From the NCBI GenBank assembly GCA_963846925.1, contig CAWJXW010000001.1, forward strand, positions 62,001-126,000: a stretch of DNA of 64,000 bases, written 5' to 3'. This document shows, piece by piece, positions 9,282-19,040 of this stretch (positions are counted from its first letter, which is position 1; each line of letters starts with the position of its first letter). This DNA is from JAQBQB01 sp963846925. GTDB taxonomy: Bacteria; Gemmatimonadota; Gemmatimonadetes; Gemmatimonadales; Gemmatimonadaceae. A program made the position numbers and the translations under genes. Below the pieces are notes generated by a model. It searched no databases. It was not told where the DNA came from and saw only the letters and a list, made by a program, of their open reading frames with translations.

Positions 9282-10280
9282 CTACTTCACGAAACGCGAT
9301 TTCGCGGCGTCGAGCTGGTCGAGCGTTTTGTGGATGTCGTTGCCGACTGCTTGCACGCGCGTGATCGAATGCGGGTTGAACGCGGGATCGTACGGACTTT
9401 TCGTCGGACCGCCCGCGACCTCGAGCACCGCCTCGAACTTGTAGTTGTGCGTCTGCTTGGTCTTGGGATCCGTCCACGTGCCTTCCCACGCGAGCTGCCG
9501 ATTCTTCGGCCAGATCCCGTAGGGAAGCGCCATCGTGCGCACCTTGTAGCCCGGCACCGCCGAGTCGATCGCCATCGCGTTGGCGCCGATCTGCTGTTGG
9601 ATGACCGCGTCGCTGAACTTGTCGAGCCGAGCGTGCCAGACGGTGTGGTCGCACAGCTCGAACCCGTTGTCGGCGAGCCATTTCACTTTTTGAAAGCGCC
9701 ACGCTTTCTTCTGGCCCTCGAACTTCGGATTGTCGCCGAAGAAGTTGTGGCCCGCCGACGCGCCGTTCAGCATGCAGAAGGTCGCGCGGTTCTTCCAACC
9801 GGGGTGCGTTTTGGCGAAGTCGATCCAGATGCCCACGCCGCTCGTCGGGTCGATCGTCAGCTTGCCGTCGGTTCCCTCGATGTAGCGGAATTGGGACGGT
9901 GACGCGTCGTCAAATACGAACACCACCGGCGACATCCCGGCGGGGACGTCAGAGAAGTCCTTGTCGAGAAGCTGGGAGATGTTGATCGGCCGGTAGCCGC
10001 GCTTGTACACATCCTCTAAGTCGGCCTTGAAGCTCTCGGCCGTACGCGTGTACAGCTCGTTTTTTGTGCCCCCGATCACATGATATTCGAGCACGGGAAT
10101 GCGCCCTGCGTGATTTGCCGGCAGCTTGGCGGAGTCCACCGGGCCCGCACTTGCCGCGAGAGTTCCGTTGGCGGTGTCCGAGTGGTCCGCTCGCGAAACT
10201 CGGGCGTCATGACTGCCGCCGATGCAGGCCAGCACGGCGAAAGCTGCCAGCGTCACGGAACTTTGAGCCGACGACGACAT
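9282..10280 (-). CDS. Secreted polysaccharide deacetylase-family protein (CE4/NodB fold)
   Basis: A 332-residue protein with an N-terminal signal (SVTLAAFAVLACIGG; the cysteine suggests a possible lipoprotein). The NodB fold is indicated by IPVLEYHVIGG (first strand), VVFVFDDASPSQFRYI in place of the usual TFDDG metal motif, and CDHTVWHARL, which fits the H(S/T)xxH zinc motif. ALPYGIWP corresponds to the catalytic-Arg/Pro strand (RxPYG in many members, here L-P-Y-G). It probably removes acetyl groups from a cell-wall or extracellular polysaccharide. It is divergent from the neighbouring penicillin-binding protein gene, with a shared 130-bp upstream region, so an envelope role is plausible. 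The altered first motif leaves some doubt about activity. Confidence 0.85.
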   Translation of the reverse strand: MSSSAQSSVTLAAFAVLACIGGSHDARVSRADHSDTANGTLAASAGPVDSAKLPANHAGRIPVLEYHVIGGTKNELYTRTAESFKADLEDVYKRGYRPINISQLLDKDFSDVPAGMSPVVFVFDDASPSQFRYIEGTDGKLTIDPTSGVGIWIDFAKTHPGWKNRATFCMLNGASAGHNFFGDNPKFEGQKKAWRFQKVKWLADNGFELCDHTVWHARLDKFSDAVIQQQIGANAMAIDSAVPGYKVRTMALPYGIWPKNRQLAWEGTWTDPKTKQTHNYKFEAVLEVAGGPTKSPYDPAFNPHSITRVQAVGNDIHKTLDQLDAAKSRFVK

Positions 10281-10412
10281 AACTTGGTTTGCGTTGAGTT
10301 GGGGAATACCGATTCGGGCCGCAGACGCTCAGGCCGGAAACATGCGTAAGGGATAGGCGTACCATATCTATAGTAGCATGCCCTCGATCACATTCCTGTC
10401 CCCAGCACTATC

Positions 10413-12581
10413 GTGACTCGGCTCGCGCGATTGACGCAACGCCTGCGCCGCGACCCGGGTGATTCCACGGGTGGCCTGCGGCTCCATTGGCCCTGGCTGA
10501 GCCTGCTGTTTTTGGCTTGCGCCGGACTGATCGCGTTCGACGCCTGGCTGGCGACCTGCGGCTTCTACGGCTGCCCCAGCCGCGCGGACATTCGCGCGTT
10601 CCATCCGAGCGAGGGCGGCAATGTCTACGACCGCGACGGCAGACTCCTCGGCCATCTCGAGAACGTTCGGCGCGTGAACGTGCCGCTCTCCTCGGTGCCG
10701 CCGAACGTGCGCAACGCGTTCGTCGCGACCGAAGACCGGCGCTTCTACACGCACAACGGCCTCGATTGGCACGGCGTGCTTCGCGCCGTCGCGCGGAACT
10801 TCAGCTCCGGCGGAATCCGCCAAGGCTTCAGCACGATCACGATGCAGGTGGCGCACAACAGCTTCCTGCAGGATCGCTATCACGGCCGGTCGCTGCGCCG
10901 AAAGCTGGTCGAGCTCCGCATCTCGCGGCTTCTCGAGTCGCAGCTCACGAAGGACCAGATCCTCGAGCACTACCTCAACGTCATCTACCTGGGCAACGGG
11001 GTGAACGGCATCGAGGCGGCGAGCAAGGACCTGTTCGGCAAGGACGCGAACCAGCTCACGCTGCCCGAAGCCGCACTGCTCGCCGGATTGCCCAAGGCGC
11101 CCTCATCGTACACGCCGCGGCGGAATCCGACGCGCGCGGTGCAGCGCCGCAACGTCGTGCTCACGCTGATGGCCGACCAGGGGTACATCTCGAAGTCGCA
11201 GGCACAGGTCGCCGAAATCACACCGCTGCGGATCGCCGACACCGAATGGCGTCCGTCGATCACGCAGGAGCCGAGCGCGCTCGACGCGGTGCGCGCGCTT
11301 GTGGACTCGGTGCTCCCCGACGTGCTGAAGGAAGGGGACGTCAACGTCTACACGACGGTCGACTACACGCTGCAGCGCGCCGCCGACCGCACGATGCTCA
11401 AGCACTTCGCGTCGATCACGGCCGAGACGCGCGACACGTACGGGCACGTGCCCGACGACGTACAGGGCGCGCTCGTGTCGATGGATCCGGCGAACGGCGA
11501 CATCCGCGCGCTCGTGCCGGGACGGCGCACGCAGCGGGGCGGATTCAATCGGGCGTTTTACGCGAGACGGCAGCCAGGGTCGGCGTTCAAGCCGTTCGTG
11601 TACGCGGCGGCGCTCTCCGCGGGTTACAAGACTTCTGAAGACGTCGACGACGATCCGGTGGAAGTGGACATCGGCCGCACGGTCTGGCAGCCGGCGAACT
11701 ACAACAACGAGTACAACGGCCGCGTCACGTTCGCGCGGGCGCTGATGCTGTCGGCGAACGCGGCGACGGTGCGGGTGAGCCGAGCGATCGGCGAGCGAGC
11801 GGTCATCGCGGCGGCGCGAAAGAATGGCATCGTGAGTCCGCTGACTCCGGTGCCGGCCATCGCGCTCGGCGCCGAGGGCGTGACGCCGCTCGAGCTGGTG
11901 ACGTCGTACGCGCCCTTCGCCAACGGCGGCAAACGCGTAACGCCTCGACTGGTCACTCGCATCGAGGCGCCGGACGGCACGCTGCTGTGGACGCAGGAGC
12001 AAGCGGCGACGACCCCGGCCATGGATCCGGGCGAGGCGTTTGAGCTCACGGAGATGCTGGAAGGCGTCGTGAACTACGGAACGGGCAAGGGGATCCGTGA
12101 CTACGGTATCACCGGTCCGATCGCGGGCAAGACGGGCACGACGAACGACGGCAGGGACGTCTGGTTCGTCGGCTACACGCCGACGCTGGTGCAGGGCGTG
12201 TGGTTCGGCTACGACATGCCGCAGCAGATCGCGGTGAATGCGAGCGGTGGCCGTCTCGCCGCGCCGGCGTGGGCGGAGATCTATCAAGCCGGTTGGCGCG
12301 AGCCGCGCGGCGGAGACTTCGCCGTGCCGGCGGGGATGATCTCGAAGGTGGTGGATCCGACGACCGGCCAGCTCGCGACGCCATGGTGCCCGGTTCGGGC
12401 GACGCAGTGGTTCAAGATCGGCGCCGAGCCGGCGGAGACGTGCACGGTCCATACGGGTCCGCCGCAGGGCCAGATCGCGATCGACGCGAACGGGAACATC
12501 ATCAACGTACCCGGACAGAATCCGCTCGAGCAGGCGGGGCGGAGCATCGCGAACCTACTCAAGCGAATTATCCGCTGGTAG
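10413..12581 (+). CDS. Class A penicillin-binding protein (peptidoglycan glycosyltransferase/transpeptidase, PBP1A-like)
   Basis: A complete 722-residue bifunctional cell-wall synthase, starting at GTG. A single membrane anchor lies at about 27-45 (WLSLLFLACAGLIAFDAWL). The GT51 glycosyltransferase domain follows, with EDRRFYTHNG (catalytic E107) and GFSTITMQVA, then RKLVELRISRLLE. The transpeptidase domain has S390-A-F-K393 as the SxxK active site, LSANA as the SxN motif and K573-T-G-T as the KTG motif. All catalytic motifs are intact. It polymerises lipid II and cross-links stem peptides in the periplasm. The C-terminal extension after about 640 is short and Cys-containing. It is divergently arranged with the polysaccharide deacetylase gene. 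Confidence 0.95.
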   Translation: MTRLARLTQRLRRDPGDSTGGLRLHWPWLSLLFLACAGLIAFDAWLATCGFYGCPSRADIRAFHPSEGGNVYDRDGRLLGHLENVRRVNVPLSSVPPNVRNAFVATEDRRFYTHNGLDWHGVLRAVARNFSSGGIRQGFSTITMQVAHNSFLQDRYHGRSLRRKLVELRISRLLESQLTKDQILEHYLNVIYLGNGVNGIEAASKDLFGKDANQLTLPEAALLAGLPKAPSSYTPRRNPTRAVQRRNVVLTLMADQGYISKSQAQVAEITPLRIADTEWRPSITQEPSALDAVRALVDSVLPDVLKEGDVNVYTTVDYTLQRAADRTMLKHFASITAETRDTYGHVPDDVQGALVSMDPANGDIRALVPGRRTQRGGFNRAFYARRQPGSAFKPFVYAAALSAGYKTSEDVDDDPVEVDIGRTVWQPANYNNEYNGRVTFARALMLSANAATVRVSRAIGERAVIAAARKNGIVSPLTPVPAIALGAEGVTPLELVTSYAPFANGGKRVTPRLVTRIEAPDGTLLWTQEQAATTPAMDPGEAFELTEMLEGVVNYGTGKGIRDYGITGPIAGKTGTTNDGRDVWFVGYTPTLVQGVWFGYDMPQQIAVNASGGRLAAPAWAEIYQAGWREPRGGDFAVPAGMISKVVDPTTGQLATPWCPVRATQWFKIGAEPAETCTVHTGPPQGQIAIDANGNIINVPGQNPLEQAGRSIANLLKRIIRW

Positions 12582-12645
12582 TCGCGCGCGACGTTTGGCC
12601 TTGATGGAGCCTCGTGTGGCGTAGGCGCTTGGTTCCGCCCTGTCA

Positions 12646-12740
12646 GTCATTACGACTAGGGAACTACAATTTCGCGGATGGGGCGGATTTCCGCGGATAA
12701 AGCAAAGGGCTAAGAGAACAACAAAAAGCCTTTGTTAGAA
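12646..12740. repeat. Intergenic hairpin-family repeat, half element
   Basis: Downstream of the PBP gene lies a stretch including TTTCGCGGATGGGGCGGATT and CAAAAAGCCTTTGTTAG. It matches, in inverted orientation, the right arm of the element at 13901-13952 (shared features: TACGACT-GGAACTACA-ATTTCGCGGA-TGGGCGGA, then AAAGCAAA and an A-rich tract). Only one arm is recognisable here. The two copies flank the lipoprotein gene as inverted repeats. Confidence 0.6.
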
Positions 12741-12836
12741 ACCACGGTCGTACGTGCTGTGGATACGCGATTCGTGACAGAAGAACGGTGACGCGGAGCA
12801 CGGTGCGGGCGTACCGGATTGCGACAGCGTTCCCGA

Positions 12837-13796
12837 ATGCAAGCACACCTTCGCGCGTCCCAATCTCTGCTGGCGTTGTGTCTCGCGGCGTGCAGCGCGG
12901 CAGGCACGACCGACACGGCTACCGGAAACGATCCGGGCAATCAGCCGCAGGCGAGCGGGGGGGAGTCGCTCGGCGGGCGGCGGCCGTTTCCGGATGACAA
13001 TCCGTGGAACACGGTGATCACCGGTGCGCAGGTGGATCCAAAGTCGTCGACGCTGATCGCGTCGTGCGGGGTGAGGAACCTCCATCCGGATTTCGGCACG
13101 GTGTGGGACGGCGCGCCGAATGGAATTCCGTACATCGTGGTGCACTCGGGGCAGGCGAAGGTGCCGGTGTCGTTCGATTACTCGGACGAGAGCGACCCTG
13201 GGCCGTATCCGATTCCGGCCGACGCGCCGATCGAAGGCGGTCCGTCGTCGTCGGGTGACCGCCACGTGCTCGTCGTGGACGTCGACGCGTGGAAGCTGTA
13301 CGAGCTGTTCGACGCGCATCCGGTGAATGGAGGCAAGAGCTGGACGGCGGGATCGGGCGCGATCTTCGATCTCGGCTCGGACGCGCTGCGTCCCGCGGGC
13401 TGGACGTCGGCCGACGCGGCGGGTTTGCCGATCTTCCCGGGACTAGTGCGCTACGACGAGGCGGTGACGCAGGGGCACATCGACCATGCGCTGCGCTTCA
13501 CCTGTCCGCGCACGCGCAAGGCGTACGTCTCGCCGGCGCGACACTACGCGAGCAGCGACACGAGCAGCGCGCTGCCGCCGATGGGAATGCGCGTGCGGCT
13601 CAAGGCGAACTTCGACACCACGTCCTTCCCGCCGCCCGTGCGCGCAATTCTCCGCGCGATGATGCGCTACGGAATGTTCGTCGCCGACAACGGCTCGGGC
13701 TGGTACGTGAGCGGCGCGCCCGATCCGCGCTGGAGCGACGACGACCTGGCCACTCTGTCGCGTGTGCCTTCGAGCGCATTCGAAGTCGTGAAGTAG
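12837..13796 (+). CDS. Conserved secreted lipoprotein of unknown function
   Basis: A roughly 319-residue protein that I recognise only as a conserved family of secreted bacterial hypotheticals. I prefer the ATG at 12837 over an in-frame start at 12819 because it puts a clean signal peptide first: MQAHLRASQSLLALCLAACS, with LAAC as the lipobox. After a Gly/Thr/Asn-rich linker come conserved-looking blocks DNPWNTVITGAQVD, LHPDFGTVWDGAPNGIPYIV, DESDPGPYPIPADAPIEGG, DRHVLVVDVDAWKLYELFDA, LRPAGWTSADAAGLPIFPGL and DNGSGWYVSGAPDPRW. The repeated His/Asp-containing blocks suggest an enzyme, possibly a hydrolase, but I cannot name one. It is isolated between hairpin repeats that could end transcription on both sides. 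Confidence 0.85.
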   Translation: MQAHLRASQSLLALCLAACSAAGTTDTATGNDPGNQPQASGGESLGGRRPFPDDNPWNTVITGAQVDPKSSTLIASCGVRNLHPDFGTVWDGAPNGIPYIVVHSGQAKVPVSFDYSDESDPGPYPIPADAPIEGGPSSSGDRHVLVVDVDAWKLYELFDAHPVNGGKSWTAGSGAIFDLGSDALRPAGWTSADAAGLPIFPGLVRYDEAVTQGHIDHALRFTCPRTRKAYVSPARHYASSDTSSALPPMGMRVRLKANFDTTSFPPPVRAILRAMMRYGMFVADNGSGWYVSGAPDPRWSDDDLATLSRVPSSAFEVVK

Positions 13797-13819
13797 GCTT
13801 TCGCGCCTGGGGAGCTGTA

Positions 13820-13952
13820 CGAATCGGGTACTGCAACGATTACGCGGAAGGGCCGGATTTCGCGGAGAAACGCTTTTTGTTTTTCCAAAAGTTCTTTTGC
13901 TTTCTCCGGCTTTAGTCCGCCCATTCCGCGAAATGTGTAGTTCCGAGTCGTA
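13820..13952. repeat. Long imperfect inverted repeat (hairpin element) in a 350-bp gene-free stretch
   Basis: The interval 13797-14148 holds no convincing gene. Its main content is an imperfect hairpin: left arm 13820-13870 and right arm 13901-13952, each about 50 bases, around a 30-base T-rich loop (13871-13900). Pairing blocks include ACGCGGAAGGGCCGGAT with the complement of GTCCGCCCATTCCGCGAAA. Related half-arms occur at 12646-12740. This looks like a REP-type dispersed element. The remaining 200 bp up to the desaturase start should contain the promoter of the lipid operon, but I see no clear -35/-10 pair. Confidence 0.6.
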
Positions 13953-14148
13953 ACGGCCGAAGGGGCGGTACCAGGCCACTACGCCACGCGGATCGCCCGG
14001 CCCCGAGGGCCGTGATTGCGGCGGACCCCCGTACGCATACGTTATTTGACGTATTCGCCCGCGTGCCGCCCCGGTCTATTCTGGCCCGTGACGCGCGCTG
14101 CCGGCATCCTGCAGCAGAAGCGCCTCACCCCGTACGCCGGAGGCCGCT

Positions 14149-15145
14149 GTGCAGCCGCAAATCACCGCCCCGACAATCGACGCCGCCGACGCGTCGCCCG
14201 CGCCGCCTAAGCCGAGTGACCTGGGGCACTTGCGTCCCTCGAACCTCGCCGGGGCGTTGTGCGTCGGCGAGTGCGTCGCGATCACGGCCATCGGGTTCTG
14301 GCTCTCGGTCAACGGGTCGGTTTGGATCTGGGCGGTCGGACAGATCGTGCTCGCGCTGTCGTTCGTGCAATGGTTCGCCGTGCTGCACGAGTGCGGGCAC
14401 GAGACGATGTTCCGCACCAAGCGGCTGCACGCGCCGCTCGGGCAGGTAGCGGGATTTTTCTCGATCATCCCGTTCTACAACTGGAAGCGCGTGCACGGGC
14501 GCCACCACAAGTGGACCGGCTGGCAGGACGTCGATCCAACAACTGCGGCGCTCGTCCCTCGCGAGCTCGGAACGCTCGAGCGACTGCTCGTCAACGTGTG
14601 CTGGCGGTTCTGGATTCCGTTGTTCTCGGTGCTCTATCGAGTCAACAACTTCTGGAATTGGCCGCGGCTCCTCGACGCTCTTTCCGAAGCGCGACGATCG
14701 GCGGAAGCTCGCCATGAGCTCGCTGGCGTTGCTGGCCACGTACGTCGCGATCGCGATCGTCGTCGGCCCCGCGGCCGTGCTGCGCACGGTCGGCGTGGCG
14801 CTGCTGCTCACGCTCGTCGCCGAGGATCTGCTGCTGCTCAGCCAGCACACGCACATCCCGCAGAACTTGAGTCACGGCGAACCCGTGCGGCCGTTCCCGA
14901 CGATCGAGCAGGAAGTCTTCACGCGGTCGCTGGTCTTCCCTCGGTGGCTGTCGGCGCTGCTGCTCCACATCGACGCGCACGAGCTGCACCACATGTACCC
15001 GTTCGTGCCGGGCTATCGCCTGGGCGAAGTCGTGTACGAGACGGAGAACGAGATCGGGCTGTGGGCGTGGATCCGCGGCGCGCGCGCGTTGCCGGGCGAG
15101 CTCTTTCTCTTTCACAACCGGCTCGAGACGGGCGCGGACATTTGA
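14149..15145 (+). CDS. Membrane fatty acid desaturase (one frameshift)
   Basis: A type-1 (PF00487) di-iron desaturase or hydroxylase of about 331 residues. It starts at GTG with CCGGAGG five bases upstream. The three histidine boxes are present: HECGHE, HGRHHKW and DAHELHHMYP, with hydrophobic segments before the first box (ALCVGECVAITAIGFWLSV, VWIWAVGQIVLALSFVQWF) and between boxes (SSLALLATYVAIAIVVG). Frame 1 shifts to frame 2 near 14690-14700, where one extra base restores LFPKRDDRRKLAMSSLALL. First gene of the lipid operon; the next start is 13 bp downstream. It would insert a double bond (or hydroxyl) into an acyl or alkyl chain in the membrane. Desaturases of this class act on many lipids and carotenoids, so the substrate is inferred only from context. 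Confidence 0.85.
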
Positions 15146-15158
15146 GCGGCGTGCAAGA

Positions 15159-15751
15159 ATGAACTCCGCCCCCGATGCGCTGAGCTGCGCGCTCTTTCTC
15201 ACCGTCGCGTTCATCGTCGCCGGTCTCGCCCACTCGGCGTGGCTGCGCACGGCGTCGTCGCGCCGGTTGTTGCTTCCGCTCGACGGCGGCGCGCGATTCC
15301 GCGGGAAACGGGTGTTCGGGGACAACAAGACGGTGCGTGGTTTCGTCGTGATGGTGCCGGCGGCGGCAGCGTCGTTCGCGTTGTTCCATGTCGTGGTGAC
15401 AGCACGCCGCGCCGTCGATCGCGTCCGATCTGTGGCGACTCGACACCGCGGGCTACGCCGCGCTCGGCGCGTGGGCGGGGCTGGGGTTCATGCTGGGCGA
15501 GTTGCCGAATTCGTTCGTGAAGCGGCAGCTCGACGTCGCGCCGGGGATGGCGCCGCCCAGTCGAACGGGCGCGGTGGTGTGTGTTCGTCGTCGATCGCGT
15601 GGACTCGATCATCGGGATGTTGGTCGCGATCTCGCTCGTCGCGCCGACGCCGTGGATGACGTGGGCGTACGTGCTGCTCATCGGGCCCGGGATTCATCTG
15701 GCCTTCAGCGCGCTGTTGTATCGGATCGGCGTGAAGGCGAGGCCGGCATGA
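15159..15751 (+). CDS. CDP-archaeol synthase-like (CarS/DUF46) membrane protein, frameshifted
   Basis: A small integral membrane protein of about 195 residues with the CarS signature: LLPLDGGARFRGKRVFGDNKT followed by VRGFVVMVPAAAASFALF, then GLGFMLGELPNSFVKRQLD, and VDRVDSIIGMLVAISL with the D-x-x-D typical of CTP-transferases. It reads frame 3 to about 15400, frame 1 to about 15570, and frame 2 to the TGA. That stop overlaps the next ATG by 4 bases. CarS uses CTP to activate archaeal phospholipids as CDP-archaeol. In bacteria, homologues are annotated by similarity only; here it would most simply activate a lipid phosphate as a CDP-lipid. No geranylgeranylglyceryl phosphate synthase is visible, so archaeal-type lipids are not implied. 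Confidence 0.7.
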
Positions 15752-18383
15752 TTGTCGACACCTCTCTCAGCCCGCCGATGGGAGTTGGCGTGGCGAGCGA
15801 CGTCTGCGTTCCGCTCGATGCGGCGAGCGATGCGAGTCTCGTCGGCGGAAAGGCGATCGCGCTCGGGCGACTGATGCGGGCGGGCGTGGCCGTGCCCGAA
15901 GGGTTCGTGCTCACGACCGATGCGCTCGACGGGCATCTCGGCGGATTTGGCGATACAGCAACTGCTTCAACGCAGAGACGCGGAGCCGCAGAGGAACAAC
16001 AAGAACTTCTGTCGACGACAGCTCTGTCCCCCAGGGTGCGCGAGGCGCTGGCGGGTCATGCGGCGTCACTGTTGGCGAAGGGGCCTGTGGTGGTGCGGAG
16101 CTCGGCGGTTGGCGAGGACGGAGCTGCGGAGTCGTTCGCAGGGCAGCTCGATTCGATTCTCGACGTCACCGATGACGTGCAGCTCGAGCGGGCCGTGCGC
16201 GACGTCTGGGCGTCGCTCTGGTCGGAGCGCGTGCTGACTTCTATCGAACGGCGCGCGGCGTGCCGATGCGCGGGATGGGGGTCGTCGTGCAACGGCAGGT
16301 GGACGCGCGCGTGGCCGGCGTGATGTTCACGATGACGTCGACGGGCGAGATGCTCGATCGAATACGGGGCGGGGCTAGCGGACAAGCTGGTCGCCGGCGA
16401 AGTCGACCCCGGGCGCATGGCGATCGATCGCGCGACCGGCGCGTCGGCGGCAATTGCGGACGCAACGACGACTGTTCGCTCACCGAACGGCAGATCGAGC
16501 AGCTTCGGCTCGTGGGGCTCGCGGCTCGAGACGGAGTTTGGCGCCGCGCAGGACGTGGAGTGGGCGATCGATGCGGAGCGGCTCGCTCTACGTCGTCCAG
16601 TCGCGGCCGATCACGGCGCCGCGTGACGATTCCCGTCGCGCCAGCGGCGACCGGACGACGGATATCCTGGTCGAACGCGAACGTCAACGAGAACTTTCCG
16701 CGGCCGATCTCGCCGTTGCTCTACTCGATCGCGTCAGCGGGATACACGCACTATTTCCGCAACCTGGCCGTCGCGTGCGGCGTGTCGCCGGCGCGCGTTC
16801 GCGCGATGGAGCCGGCGTTTCAGCAAATCATCGGCGTGCACGGCGCGCGGATGTATTACAACCTGACGTCGATTCATTCGGTGCTGCGCCTCGCGCCGTT
16901 CGGTGACGCGCTCACGAAAAGCTTCGACGCGTTCGTCGGCGCGGATGGCGGCGCGGTCGAGACGACCGACGGTCGGTCGGCGGGGCACGGTTCGTCAGGC
17001 GGGAGAGATCGCGGTCATCGCCGCTCGCGCGACTGCCTTGTTGCTCCGGCTCGGCCGGCGCATCGAGCGGTTCGAGCGAACGGTGGACGAGTTCGCGGCG
17101 CGCGCCGAGCCGTCGCGGCTCGAGCAACTGTCGCTCGCCGAGCTGCGAGAGTTACTCGCCGGGTTCATCGAGATTCGCTGCCACAAGTGGCTGGACGCGT
17201 CCTTGGCCGACGGGGCGGCGATGATCAGCTACGGCGCGCTCGAGCGGCTGTTGCGCGGCTGCGGGAGTGGACGCCGCCGTGCACACGTCGCTGCTCAAGG
17301 CCATTCCGGACGTCGTGAGCGGCGAGCCGGTGTTGCGTCTGTGGGATCTCTCGCGCCTGGTGCGACGCGACCCGGTCCTCAACGAACTATTCGACGCCGG
17401 CAACGCGCCGACGCGGTGCTCGGCGCGATCGCGACCGATCCGCGATTCGCCGAGTTTCGCGCGGCGTTCCAGCGATTCCTCGACGAGTGGGGCTTTCGGT
17501 GCTCGGAAGAGCTCATGCTCACGACGCCGAGCTTCCAGGAGAGATCCCGCGCCGCTCGTCGACATGTTGCGCGCGTACGCTCGCTCGAAGGCGAATCGCC
17601 GCGCGACGCGCTCCGCGCGCAGGCGGCGGCGCGAGAGCGAGAGACGCGGTGCGGTGAGCCGCACGGCTCGGCGCCGTGCGCGGGGCGGTGCTCGGCGTGT
17701 TGTTGCCGTGGACCACGCCGCCATCCGATATCGTGAGCGCGCGCGACTCAAACAGGCGCTGCTCTACAGCCGGTGTCGCCGCATCGCGCTGGCGATGGCC
17801 GCGGAGCTCGTACGCCGCGGGACCATCGCCGAGCGTGACGACGTGTTCTATCTGACGTGGCAGGAGCTGCATCGAGCTGACCGGCGGCGCGGCGATGTTC
17901 CCGCGGCTCTGTGCGCCGGACAATCGCGACGCGAAGGGTCGAGCACGCGCGTCTCTCGGCGACGACACCGCCGGATTCGTTCACGCTGGCGGAGGGCGAG
18001 TATCTCGACGACGAGATCTGCCATCCACTCGACGCGAGTGACGCGGTGGCGTCGCGACCGGGCGACGTCCTGTCCGGAACGAGCGCGTGCGGCGGTCGCG
18101 TCACGGGTCGCGCGACGGTGCTCGAGACGTGACGGAAGCGTCGCTGCTCGAGCGCGGCGACGTGCTCGTCACGAAGCAGACCGATCCCGGCTGGGGACCC
18201 GGTGTTTTCCTCATCTCCGGGCTCGTGATCGAGCGCGGCGGGATGTTGTCGCACGGCGCGATCATCGCGCGCGAGTTCGGACATTCCGTGCGTCGTCGGC
18301 GTGAAGGACGCCATGCGACGCATCCCGTCCGGCTCGACGGTCACGGTGGACGCCGATCGGGGAGAGGTCCATGTCGTCGCTGA
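15748..18383 (+). CDS. PEP synthase/rifampicin-phosphotransferase-like dikinase (heavily frameshifted)
   Basis: A roughly 870-residue PEP-utilising protein broken by many single-base indels. The N-terminal ATP-grasp (PPDK_N) part shows VGGKAIALGRLMRAGVAVPEGF, VVVRSSAVGEDGAAESFAGQ, MRGMGVVVQRQVDARVAGV and LYVVQSRPITAP. A helical middle region (NENFPRPISPLLYSIASAGY, LEQLSLAELRELLAGFIEIR, RLKQALLYSRCRRIALAMA, DDVFYLTWQEL) follows. The C-terminal swivelling domain keeps GGMLSHGAIIAREFG with the phospho-accepting His. This layout fits PEP synthase and rifampicin phosphotransferase (ATP + H2O + X giving X-phosphate). It starts inside the CarS-like stop. The last residues are uncertain, and the next ATG lies about 10 bases upstream of its probable stop. 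An in-frame repeat interrupts residues about 72-90. Confidence 0.75.
15965..16010 (+). repeat. Dispersed-type repeat inserted in frame inside the PEP-utilising gene
   Basis: The bases AACGCAGAGACGCGGAGCC followed by GCAGAGGAACAACAAGAACT lie inside the coding frame and are translated as a stretch around STQRRGAAEEQQEL. The GCAGAGACGCGGAG phrase resembles a short repeat often seen between genes in environmental genomes. Its Gln/Glu-rich product is unlike the flanking ATP-grasp sequence, yet no frame is lost. I infer insertion into a tolerant loop. Confidence 0.5.
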
Positions 18384-19040
18384 GCTCGATCGTTCGCTAC
18401 GTCCGCGAGCGCGCGCGGCTGAGCGTGTTCGTGCCGCTCGCCTTGGTGGTGGCGGCGATCGGACGGTGGACTGGTGGCGCCGGTGGACGCGGTGGTGGCG
18501 ACCGGCACGGCTGACTACGCGTTCACTGCGCTTACGGCGTTCCTGCTGATGCTCGCGTTCCGTGTGTGGGACGACCTCGAGGATCGCTCGCGCGACGCGC
18601 GCGAGCATCCGAGTCGGGTGACGGTCGTCGCGGATTCGGTGGCGCCGCTGAGCGCACTCGCGCTCGTGCTTGGTACGCTCGGCGTGTTGTCGGTCGCTCT
18701 CGGGCCGCGTCGAGTCTCACGATTGGCCGCCGTGAGCATCGCGGTCGCGGTTCTCGCGGCGTGGTACCGCACGCGACCCGTCTCGACGCGCGCCGTGGTC
18801 GACGCACACGTCGTGCTGCTCAAGTATCCGCTGCCTCGCGTTTGCCGCCTGCGGCCGCGTCGCCGCGCGCGCGGGCGCACTCGTCGTCGCTGTTACCTCG
18901 GTGCTCTGCGCCTACGAGAGCGTCGACGATCCGGCGCTCCGGGCATCGTCGTCGCACGCTGGGTCGCGATCTCGGAACTCGCGCTGCTCGTGTCCGCTGA
19001 TCCTTGCGACCGCACCTTGTTCCGGGGAAGGAACCCATGA
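18371..19040 (+). CDS. UbiA-like prenyltransferase-family membrane protein (frameshifted)
   Basis: A hydrophobic protein of about 223 residues starting MSSLSSIVRYVRERARLSV (frame 2), continuing in frame 3 from about 18470 and reaching a TGA that overlaps the next ATG by 4 bases. The clue to family is RVWDDLEDRSRDAREHPSRV, which matches the Asp-rich DxxD..D..HPxR motif of UbiA-type enzymes. Further hydrophobic segments follow (LALVLGTLGVLSVALG, LAAVSIAVAVLAAWY, VARWVAISELALLV). UbiA proteins join prenyl or related groups to acceptors in the membrane. This one is short for the family, partly because of sequence breaks, so the call is moderate and the substrate unknown. Confidence 0.55.

Noticed and set aside
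11103..12452. 449-residue minus-strand open frame opposite the penicillin-binding protein
   Set aside because: Arg-rich shadow without domains; the plus-strand gene has all catalytic motifs.
15159..15751. Evidence for archaeal-type (archaeol) lipids from the CarS-like gene
   Set aside because: No geranylgeranylglyceryl-phosphate synthase is seen, and the operon carries fatty-acid-type genes; the CarS-like label is by similarity only.
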